Of a DNA stretch of 64,000 bases, positions 40,874 to 49,565 are shown one piece after another (within the stretch, counting starts at the first letter, position 1; the number at the start of each line of letters is the position of its first letter). The notes under the pieces were generated by a model. It was not told where the DNA came from, searched no databases, and saw only the letters and a list, made by a program, of their open reading frames with translations. Origin of the DNA: Actinernus sp. WN-2022 (taxonomy: Eukaryota; Cnidaria; Anthozoa; Actiniaria; Actinernidae); contig JAOWCC010001634.1 of the NCBI GenBank assembly GCA_030867875.1, forward strand, positions 31,825,867-31,889,866, read 5' to 3'. The translations under genes were made by a program, and so were the position numbers.

Positions 40874-43800
40874 TTAGTAAGGGTAACTCTGGTAGCCGTG
40901 GAGCACCCTCTTTTCGTAGACCATCTTGAAGGTCTTGGTCTCTGGGCGGGTGTGCAACGTCCGGTCTTGGGTGTTGCCGTGGATGGCGTGCGGCGTCACC
41001 ACCGTCCTTGTGGGTTCCCCCTGGCCTTGCACCATGGCCACCATGGTCTCGAGGTTCACGATCGCCCGATTTCTCACATTGAGGCGTAGTCCTTTCACTT
41101 TGCAGACGGTGCGGCCTTGACTCGTTTCGTACCCGTAACTCTTGGGCCCGGTACAGGCAAAACGGACAATGTGTTCGCCTTCTTTCAGCTCGTTCGTCAT
41201 GTCGCCTAGAAAACGACCGATCGGGGGCGCCTCTTGACCCACTTTCCGCGTGTAGTAGATGCTGTCCGTATCGTGGTAGACGATGCGGTCCTTCAAGAGG
41301 TGGAGGTACGAATAGAGTTTCAGGCGTGCATGGGCTGTGGTGTAGGCCGCAAACACGACGTTGGTGTGGGGATTGGAGTCAATGTCATGGGGGGCGGCGT
41401 GGTAGTGGACTTGCACCATGTCCTCGTGGACGAACAGTATGTCCTGCACTTCTTTCTCTTCGCTCATCATGAGCTCGAAGTAGCGGTCCAGCTCGGTGAC
41501 GTACTCCGACCGCCGAGGGTTCTGCCCGTATCCCCGCGTTGAACGCGATCTTGTCCCACTCCAGTAAAATCCCCGTGGCCCTCCGGTAACTCTCTATAAA
41601 AGAGGCTTTCTCGGCGTCGGTGTGACACCCGGGCGGCCACCCGCTCGCTTCCTGTTTCATCTTGAGGAAAGTGTTCACGTAGCCCGTGAACAACCCCTGG
41701 GTCCCGGTGGCGGGATCGTACTGTTCCGGCTCGGGATAATGCCATACCCGGTACACTTCCAGGACCCGGTAGCCTTGGCGCAGGGCTTCATGGAGTTCGT
41801 GGCTCACCCAAGTGCCTGTCAAAGCCCGGGCCTCGTCGCCGTGGGCGCAGGGGCCCTGGTTCTTGTCGTCGGCGCAGGTCCGGCAGAGGGTAAACAACAG
41901 TTTGTCGCCCACATGGGTCGGGAGGACAGGGAAAAATAGTCGGCGTGGCGGTAGAATCTTCAGGTGGATTAACCCCTCGTACGGGAGGGTAGGGTCTAGA
42001 TTTTCTGTGAGGATTTCTGGATGGCCCAGAGGGAACCGTTGTGTTTTTTGCACCCAGGGGTACAGGGAGCACACATCCAGCGCCGCCATCCATTCTCCCT
42101 CGCTCGCTTCCCAGTAAGTCTTCATCCCGTTGGTTCGCCCTCCAAAGAACGCTTTCTTGGGGTCGAGGGGAAGCTGGGCTTGAGGGATGGGCGCTAGGGC
42201 CGCGATGGTCGGATCCAAGGCCATGGCCGCCCGGACTTCACACTCCCTGATCGGGACCACGCGGTACCGTTGCTGACTCAGGTACAACATTTTGTCTCGG
42301 GTCCGGTCGGCCAACGTACTCATCGTGCAGTGCAGTAGGGGATGGATCTTCTCTTGATGGTTGCAACGGTCACAGCCGTGCCAGAAACAGCCATTTATTT
42401 CGTACGCTGTGTGGGTGGCAGCGTGGTACCCGTCCAGTTTGTAGGGGCCCACGTACTTCTCTCCGAAATTGCCCGCGTGCTGGATCTGAATTCCATCCCG
42501 CCGCTCCACGTGGGCCAGCCATTGGAGTGCCAACGCCGACTGGACGTCCTTGGGGCGGTAACCGAGCCGTGGCAAGACCGCAATGGTGTTCGGTCTGAGG
42601 AATTTCTTGCGGAACACTAGGTTGCACATGGAGGCGAGGGTCACGGTCCTGGTAAAGGGGTCTATCCCCGCCGCTTTCATCATAATTGTCCGGAATGCCA
42701 AACAGGCCCGTTGTAAGATGGCCACATCCCGGTGGCAATAGAGGGCCAACTCTTTCTGGAAATCGAACACCGGACCCTTGTCCCGTTCGGCCGCATGCCA
42801 GGCCACCAGTTCTTCTTTGCCTTGCCGACTCAGCGAATCCGGTTCGTAATAATGCAGGGCGGGGAGCGGGCCCACGTACTGCTGATGCTCTGGCGTATTG
42901 AAAAAGATGGGAAAATCCAATTTGTTGAGGTTTTCGGCCTGGAACCCAAACGTGACGGGAAATTGTTTGAGGGCCATCGGGATGAAGAGCAACGAGTCTT
43001 TGATAACCAACTTGTAACCGGGGATAGTCACCACCATAACTTTAGGTTTTATGGCATTCTTGAAGAGGTATTCCAGGATGGGGTACGAGTCGTACCCCAT
43101 GGCGTTGTGGGCCAGGCACACATACTTTTTGTGATCCCCCGAGAAGAGCCAGTCGCAGAATTGGGTGAGGGCCGTGAGGCCTCGGAACTCGACTTTCCGT
43201 GGGCCGCATTGAGGGCAGGTGGGTAAGTCTGACTTCAAGCAGAGATCGCACACTTTCGAGACCCCCGCAAAGTTGACCACGTGCTGCGCTTCCAGGGGCA
43301 TGGCTTCGAAGTCAAAGAATAGGTACCGGAACTTGTCTCCCTCGTCTTCCGCGGCTGCTCGCTCCGTCTCTTCTTCTTCCGCCAGGAGGGACGCGTAGGC
43401 ATCTTCTTCTTCTTTTTCATCTTCTTCTTCTCCTGGGGCTAGGCGCGAGAGTTTCTGGTCCGCCACTTGCATGGTGCACAAGTGGTCCGGGGGGACAACA
43501 GCTTGGCAACTCCGGCACTTGTATTCTCCGCACACGTGGACTCCGACCCTACCCCGCGCCAGATGGTCCATCATCACCCCGCACTGGTCACAACGCGTGT
43601 ACCGTTCGCACTGGCTCCATGTTCTGGTGTAAAGGATCCCTTGCCCCGTCCGGTGGGGGAGGGGACGGCGGTGGTTCTCGAAGCAGGCCCCACTCTTGAA
43701 CCACCGACGGCACTGGTCACATTTTATCCAAGAAAATTGCTCCCCAGGGGCGAGGGGAGAGTAATCTTTGACCCCACAACAGCCACAGGTCGTGTCACAA

Positions 43801-45541
43801 GCGTGTCGTCTAGGGTTGTTGTAGGTCTTCTGGCAGAGGGGGCAGAAGTATTTGGCATTCAGGAGACCCCGCATGTTGGTGAAGACGTCATAGTGGTGGT
43901 TCTCGGTTTGGTAGAGGTACACGCGGTAGCGGGCCTCAGGGAGGTGGCCCGAGTAGTTAATGCTATTCATATGCTCTCGGGAGACCAGATTCACTTCTAC
44001 CCCTTGGTCTGCCAAGTACGCTTGGAATCGTTTGAGCTCCGGGATCCCACAGGGTTGAATAGGGACGCCTGCCTGGCGGTGGAGTTCCAAGGCTAGAGTC
44101 CGTTGTCGGGGTCTCCCTCGTCTTAAATCGTAGTAATGAGGATGGTTCTGCTCCCGGGCCAGGGCCGTGACCAATCCTCTGGCCATACATATTTCATCTA
44201 GATTTCGTATCCTCACAATACTTCGTTTGATTTTTTTAAATTTTTCCAAGTCGGTCGTACAGCAACGGGCCGGACGCCCTCCTCCCGCTCTCGGTATTTT
44301 CACGTGAAACACATGGATGTGGAAACGACCCCGCAGTAGGAATTCTTGATTCGATTGGGTGATCTCCCCAATTCTGGCCATGACCAGGGCGGGGGTGAGG
44401 GTGGACCTCATCAGGTAGGGAAAAGCCAACGGGTACTCCAGATGGGGGGCGTCTAGGATCAGGCGTACTCTGTCTTGCGGCTCGGCCTCCTCTAGGGTGG
44501 TCTCCAGGACCCTCTCTAACACGGCCGTGACGTCTTGAAGGGCCTGTCCATAAAAAATAGTACATAAAATAAATACACCATCAATACATTAAAAAAATTA
44601 AAAAATGAAAAATTTATTTAAAAAATTAAAAATTAAAAATTAAAAAGTGGGACCCTCTGTAGCTAGAGGAGATCAAGAAGAAAAAGAAAAAATATATAAT
44701 TGGATTTCCTCACGGGGACTCGAACCCCGTGGGCTTGTAGCCTCTTGGAACAGGAGATTTAACGCTAGGCGCCACCTCGCCGCGCGCTGTGACGTCATGC
44801 CAAAATAGTGTAGTCAATCCTTACCTCAGGCAGAGTCGCGCGGGATCGCGTCCTTATGTTTAGTTCGTAGTCCTTACAGGTCGTCTTGAACTTTTTACAC
44901 GCTCTGGTCCGGGTTTGTAGGAGTTCAAAGACTTCCTCCTCCTCCTCCTCCTCCTCTTCCTCCTCCTCCACGGCAGCGGCGGCGATGATTTTCTTCTTTT
45001 TCCCACCTCCCTGCTGCTCACTCCCTCGTTTGGCGCCGGGAAACAGGCCGTGGAGACATTTCTCCGGATCAAAATCGTCCTCGTGGTCGTCCTCGTGGTC
45101 GTGGTCCTTCCTCTGGGGGGTATTGGGCCCCAATTTTCCCCACAAGAGGTTGTGGTGGTAAGGGTTTCGAGGGTCCACGCGAAATGGGTAGTCCAAATCG
45201 TCGTCCAATTCTGGAAGCACGTCGGGGAGGTTCAGCGCCTCGACGGCTTTTTCTATTTGCTCCTCGGTGGTGGCGTCCTCTAGAGCCTCCATCTCGGGAA
45301 GTGTAAACGGTTCTTGCGAGGAGGAGTCCACCCCCGGGGGGAAATCCGTATCTTCCAGGAAGGCGTACAAAGCATCCGCGTTGTACCACGGATTAATTTC
45401 TTCGAACGTGAGCTCGTCCTCTGGCTCTCCCCCCGGGGAGGGATGAGGCGCCTGCCGGGCTACGGCATAGGGATTGTTTTCTTCTTCGAGAGTAATGCTG
45501 ACTGGGTTGCCTTCTTCATCTAGATAATTCCAAGAGTCCAT
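40874..45541 (-). CDS. POLB: Protein-primed family B DNA polymerase, spliced, with deletion at motif B
   Basis: Exon 1 runs from ATG 45541 to 44825 (donor GAG|GTAAGG) and encodes an acidic region with a long poly-Glu run and FELLQTRTRACKKFKTT. Exon 2 starts at 44543 after TTTTTTATGGACAG; both are phase 0. In order it has the N-terminal domain (KRSIVRIRNLDEICMARGL), Cys-rich knuckles (YFCPLCQKTYNNPRRHAC), Exo I FFDFEAM (~43310), Exo II CLAHNAMGYDS (~43100), Exo III LYCHRDVAIL (~42730), motif A LDVCSLYPW (~42065) and motif C VYHDTDSIYY (~41265). Near 41540 the frame changes from FNAGIRA to GQNPRRSEY, and the Kx3NSxxGK motif B that should lie between is absent. So a short non-triplet deletion disabled it. 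The stop is at 40874. It should copy the element using a terminal protein. Confidence 0.93.
44706..44785 (-). tRNA. tRNA-like sequence inside the PolB intron (probably degenerate)
   Basis: The minus strand has an A-box-like TGGCGCCTAGCGTTAAAT, a possible anticodon arm (TCTC...GAGG), a long variable region, and a perfect T arm, CGGGG-TTCGAGT-CCCCG. The 3' acceptor strand (TGAGGAA) has no 7-base partner at the 5' end, so a functional tRNA is unlikely. It occupies about a third of the 281-base PolB intron. It could be a SINE head, a captured tRNA or chance. Confidence 0.3.
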
Positions 45542-45574
45542 CGTGCTCGCATTAACCCAAATCAAAATGCATCG

Positions 45575-45640
45575 CTTCCTTATAATTTTTTTTCACTGTT
45601 CTCTGATTGGTGCCTTTTTCTCGGTAGGTGATTGGTTCCC
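45575..45640 (-). promoter_or_regulatory. PolB promoter
   Basis: On the minus strand, AATTATAAGG (TATA-like, about 45580-45590) lies about 40 bases upstream of the PolB ATG. Two CCAAT boxes (complement of ATTGG at 45606 and 45631) lie just upstream of it. Good spacing for a core promoter. Confidence 0.6.
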
Positions 45641-45896
45641 CTAGAAGGAGCACGGCTTGTGAGTGGTGGAAATCGATCCGCTTTTGGTTCGACTTGAACA
45701 CCTGGGGTCTAAGAATCCTCTGAAAAACATCTCCCCCTACCCCTTGTTCTTAAAAATTGTCTCGCCCCACCCCGGGGGGAGCCCTTCTTCCTTCCTTCTT
45801 TAAGCTGTAATCACTTTGCATTTTCTAAACGCCTTTTCTGAGCTCCTTTGATCCTCCAAGCTAGAACCCCTCGACAAACGCGCCCAGCTAGGAAAA

Positions 45897-46110
45897 CAAA
45901 AACTAGTCCAACCGGTTTATCCCAGTTTAGGACCTCTCGTGAATGAGATGTTGTGAGGCAAAGGCGCGCGGCTCCTGATTGGCTGGTTAACGTACGGCGT
46001 CCTACCACAAAACTAGTCCAACCGGTTTATCCCAGTTTATCTCGTGAATGGGATGACGCGTGACAAAGGCGCGGCTCCTGATTGGCTGGTTAACGTAAGG
46101 CTTCCTGTAA
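45897..46110. repeat. Tandem duplicated regulatory repeat between PolB and right-arm promoters
   Basis: Two direct copies of about 110 bases (45897 and 46009) share CAAAACTAGTCCAACCGG, then TTTATCCCAGTTTA, CTCGTGAATG, AAAGGCGCG and GGCTCCTGATTGGCTGGTTA. Each has a CCAAT box (inverted). The position between two divergent promoters suggests an enhancer. Confidence 0.75.
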
Positions 46111-46317
46111 GACAGTGTGCACGAGGTTTCGGCAGTAAAAGGAACCCTTTCCCGGTTCGCCGAAGAAGAAAAAAACAGGGGGAAATGTAGAAGCCCTTGA
46201 GAGCTAAGGCCACAGAAAATTTTAGAACATTTCAGGACTGTTTTGGGGGTGCCCTTGGCGATTCCAAAACCCAAAATCCACTGAACTTGAATTCGAACCC
46301 AAGCCGGATTGAACTAC

Positions 46318-46453
46318 CCGCCAATCACAGCGTTCGCTCTGCTTAGCAAACCAATCGTAGGCTGAGCTTAGGGCACCAATCACAGCCCCTCAATATTTCC
46401 ATAAATGCTGGCCCCAAACTAACTTCGGCACAGTTGAACCAGCCACTCAACCG
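46318..46453 (+). promoter_or_regulatory. Right-arm promoter and first leader exon
   Basis: Three CCAAT boxes (46321, 46351, 46376), a weak TATA-like CCATAAATG (46399), then CTTCGGCACAGTTGAACC as the likely start region. The first exon ends at 46453 with the strong donor CCG|GTAAGT. It would drive the spliced accessory genes to the right. Confidence 0.65.
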
Positions 46454-47999
46454 GTAAGTTTACACAAAAGTTTCTCTTGAAATTCACCCTGAGGCTTGAC
46501 TAATCTTTTCTTCTTTGTTTTTTTCTTTTTATTTCACCAGTCGAACCACAACAAACCACAAGACAACAAGAACAGGTGAGTTTTACACAAATTTCTCTCT
46601 GGAAATTCAACCTGGGGCTTTACTAATATTTTCTTCTTTGGTTTTTCCAGGAGCCCATTATCAGGAGCGTTCCTCTGTTATGGGTTGGGTCCCCAGCACA
46701 GAGGTAGATGATGCTATTTTTAGATTCGAAATTCCCGCGAAAAGAGGTTGCCGCCATGTTGGTGCCCTTAAACAATAAATTCCTCGTCAGCTTCTTTTGT
46801 TGGGGCACCAACATTTGAATCTCTGGGGATTGAGTGAAAATCAGCAATTCGAATTCCCGCGTTGAAAGTGAGAAGAATGATAATGAGAAGTGACGTTAGC
46901 TATCTGATTGGCTAAGAATAGCCTACCTTTGTTCTTTTTCGCGCGAAACGCAATGCTAAAAATAGCCTCATCTACCTCTGTGCTGGGGTACAGACACAGT
47001 GGGGAAGATGGACGCTCCTGGTAATGGGCTCCTGGTTTTTCCTTTTTATTTCACCAGACAAACAACAACAACAGAAAATGGCTGCCCGAAGGCTCGTCCG
47101 AGAGAGAGAGGTACTGTCCTGCGGACTTTTCTTTTTGGCTTGGAATACCACCGCTAATTGTTCTTTTGTTTTTCTAGAATATCCGAGGCGTACATGAGAT
47201 GAACCTGGCTCAAGTATGTTGTGGATGTTCTCCCACCTCCCTAAAACAGTGTTAAAGTTCGGTTTCTGCTTCACAGAGCCGTTCATTTTATTGCCAAACA
47301 TTTCCCCATTGAGTAAAGTTTAATTGGGTTAATTTTTTATAGGATTTTCTCGAGTTCCCCCCGGGGGATCTCCGCTCTCGTCAGAGCGCCTCTAGCGAAC
47401 TAATGTCTCTAAAACATTATTCGGTTTTTAATTTTTTAATTTTAATTATTTTTTAACAGAGTTCACTTTTCAGTGGGGTCTTTTGTGCCATACCACCCTA
47501 TACTAAGTACTACTCGGTTGCGACCAACCTCAAAGACTCCCACTTCATATCCCACGCCATTTGGTTGAGGCCCTTGGGTTTGCCAGTGGAAATCCTGGCT
47601 AAGATCGGCGCCTACGTGTGTGGGCAGCAACGCCACGACAAAAGAAAAGTTAAACACCAGCATTTATTTTTCCCGGCTTTACTTTTGGTCACGTGCCTTG
47701 ACACGTGGGAATTTCGGGCCATTTACTGCTGGAACAATTCATTTCAGGAGATGCAACACAACCGTCGCTTTTGTGGAATGCCTCCCATTAATAATGCTAT
47801 GTGGATCGAACCGTTGACAGATTCCGATTTTCAGTGGTGTCGAAAATGCCATACCAACAGGTCCTTTTGTTTACGCCACTGTAGCGTCGGAATCGTATAC
47901 AAACGCTGTCCACACCACCCCATTTTCACTGAGGTTGTGTGGGACGAGGGGTGGGGTAGAATTCCATGGCGAAAACTTTTCTTTCATATTGAATGTTGA
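46420..47999 (+). CDS. Spliced F-box-like / Cys-His accessory protein
   Basis: Leader exons: about 46425-46453, 46541-46575 (TTTCACCAG| to CAG|GTGAGT), 47058-47110 with ATG 47078 (MAARRLVRERE, donor GAG|GTACTG), and 47178-47213 (TTTCTAG| to CAA|GTATGT). The last exon, 47460-47999, follows TTTTTTAACAG. All coding junctions are phase 0, giving about 203 residues. The exon has an F-box-like opening (LGLPVEILAKIGAYV) and later a Cys/His cluster (WCRKCHTNRSFCLRHC and RCPHH). Tests of homology are needed; the short F-box match may be fortuitous. Together with the RING exons this suggests ubiquitin-pathway accessory proteins aimed at the host. The third intron holds a 389-bp MITE in its polypyrimidine tract. 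Confidence 0.6.
46647..47035. mobile_element. 389-bp MITE, copy 1, in an intron of the right-arm unit
   Basis: Ends CCAGGAGCCCATTA and its complement, flanked by TTTTT on both sides. Without it the sequence joins as CTTTGGTTTTTCCTTTTTAT before TTTCACCAG, a normal 3' splice region. Inner arms around CCCAGCACAGAGGTAGATGA also pair. Confidence 0.85.
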
Positions 48000-48063
48000 A
48001 CCGTTTTTTCCTTTAACAAAAACATTTTTCCTATTGAAGGCTGAATCATTTTTCCTTTTTTAG

Positions 48064-48803
48064 TGTTTGATATGTGGTGACCTTCCGTCCCACCAGCTAC
48101 CGCCTCTGCCCTGTTGTGGAGAAACGATATGCCCCACCTGTTTTGTACGGAGGCTTTCCAGAGTAATCAGGAAAGAGGGAACCCCCCGATGTTACTATTG
48201 CGACTCTCGCATTCGTCATCACTTTTACGTGAAGGCGAGAGCCATTATAGGAGGGGCTGAATGGGGGGGTACCAATATCAGTTAACAGCTAAATTTTTAG
48301 CTATTTATCAGTTATCAGTTAAATTTTGCTGTTATCAGTTAAGTTATATAAAAAGACTACCCTAACCTGATTTGAATACATATTTGCTGGTATGAAATGA
48401 ATAATAACCGCTAATTCAACATCAAACACTACATTTTGTCTATTCAATAGATTTTTTTCTAGTATCAGATAACTCTGATGTGTCATGTTTAATATTTGAC
48501 TATTATCAACTGGATCAAATCTGTCGAAAACCATCCGAAAAGCCAATAATAGCATGTGACGTTACGTCATTTTAATAAAAAATAATGAAATATCAGGTAA
48601 CAGCTATCTCACAAATATCAGCTAACAGCTAAAAAAAGGTAAAATTCTCAGTTAACAGTAATATTTTTGGTCATTTCTCAGTTATCAGTTAGCCCCATTC
48701 AGCCCCTCTTATAGTTTTTCGCCATGGTTCCACATTTGGAAACATACAATTACCGCTTACTGAGGACTATAAAAGGCATTATCAAATGGTTTATCCCAAT
48801 TGA
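48064..48803 (+). pseudogene. RING-like terminal exon 1, split by a MITE
   Basis: After acceptor CCTTTTTTAG the exon reads in phase 0: CLICGDLPSHQLPPLPCCGE, TICPTCFVRRLSR, CYYCDSRI. That is C-x2-C-x12-CC-x4-C-x2-C-x15-C-x2-C, a RING-like zinc module. At 48250 a 459-bp MITE enters, and the frame as written stops at 48285. Beyond the MITE (48714-48803) the same frame stays open to TGA and resembles the end of the second RING exon. The undisrupted exon would give a small zinc protein, likely an E3 ligase or adaptor. Confidence 0.7.
48250..48708. mobile_element. 459-bp MITE inserted in the first RING exon
   Basis: Ends GGAGGGGCTGAATGGGG and ...CCCCATTCAGCCCCTC, target duplication TTATA (48245-48249 and 48709-48713). 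The interior near each end is made of iterated motifs (CAGTTAACAGCTA, TCAGTTATCAGTTA). Confidence 0.9.
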
Positions 48804-48910
48804 AAGGAAAGTTTTCGCCATTGGTCTTTTTTATAAATAGTTTTTCCTAAGATGGGGGCTCATCCCGTGGCGTAAGTTTTATTAGACCTAAATCATTTTT
48901 TCTTTTTTAG

Positions 48911-49180
48911 TGTACAAAATGCAATGAATTACCGGACATCCAATTACCTCCTCTACCCTGTTGTGAGAGGACCATGTGTGCCTCTTGTTTTATAAATAGA
49001 CTATCACGCCTTCTGGATAGAAACCAAACCCCACGATGCTACTATTGTCAAGTTAAAATTGACCATACATTTTATGTCAAATCAGGTAGCATAATTTTAT
49101 TTCGGCACGGCACCACCTTTGGCATAATTAATTTACCGCTCGAACGCCTGTACAGACAACATTACGAAATAGTCTATTAA
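48911..49180 (+). CDS. RING-like terminal exon 2 (intact)
   Basis: Starts after TTCTTTTTTAG in phase 0 and encodes 89 residues: CTKCNELPDIQLPPLPCCER, TMCASCFINRLSRLL, RCYYCQVKIDH, then a conserved-looking tail (FRHGTTFG, QHYEIVY) to TAA 49180. It is a paralogue of the exon at 48064 with the same cysteine spacing. It has no ATG suited to start, so it must be spliced, most simply from the CAA|GTATGT donor at 47213. Function is likely ubiquitin-related but unproven. Confidence 0.65.
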   Translation, partial: CTKCNELPDIQLPPLPCCERTMCASCFINRLSRLLDRNQTPRCYYCQVKIDHTFYVKSGSIILFRHGTTFGIINLPLERLYRQHYEIVY

Positions 49181-49204
49181 AATGTACGCCACGGGAAGCT
49201 ATAC

Positions 49205-49465
49205 TCTCTTTTTCAAATTTTCTATTAGAGTGTTTTGCTCACTTTTTAAAAATCATTTTTCGTAAAATAATAGAGCGACTGGCTCACCTTTCTAAATTTT
49301 CATATAGTAGAGCGATTGGCTCACCTTTTTAACAACCATTTTTCGTAAAATAATAGAGCGACTGGCTCACTTTAAAAAAAAAAACTATTTTTCAAACATA
49401 CGATTATTTCACCTTTTTTAAATCATTTTTCGTAAAATACTAGAGCGAATGCTCACAAAGTTTCG
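49205..49465. repeat. Five-fold hairpin repeat after the RING exons
   Basis: Units of about 50-65 bases each contain ATAGAGCGACTGGCTCACC or a variant (GAGC and GCTC form a small stem with a 5-base loop), followed by a T-rich run and AATCATTTTTCGTAAAATA. Lies in the putative 3' UTR. Confidence 0.75.
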
Positions 49466-49565
49466 GCTATTTTCTCTCTCTTGGACGGGCCCTCGGTGAC
49501 CTGTAAATATGTAAATAGTTTTTATTAATTTCTTTTTAAATGTTTTATTGTAAAATTTCTTATCA

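Noticed and set aside
43467..44096. 209-codon plus-strand ORF opposite PolB
   Set aside because: Lies exactly antisense to the PolB N-terminal domain, whose motifs are clear.
44706..44785. A functional host tRNA gene
   Set aside because: No pairing partner for the 3' acceptor strand and an irregular anticodon arm; kept only as tRNA-like.
44886..45283. Poly-Ser and other plus-strand ORFs near 45 kb
   Set aside because: Antisense of the poly-Glu run in PolB exon 1.
47565..48285. One long protein joining the F-box-like and RING exons
   Set aside because: The F-box-like exon ends with its own TGA at 47999 and each RING exon has its own acceptor, so alternative last exons fit better.
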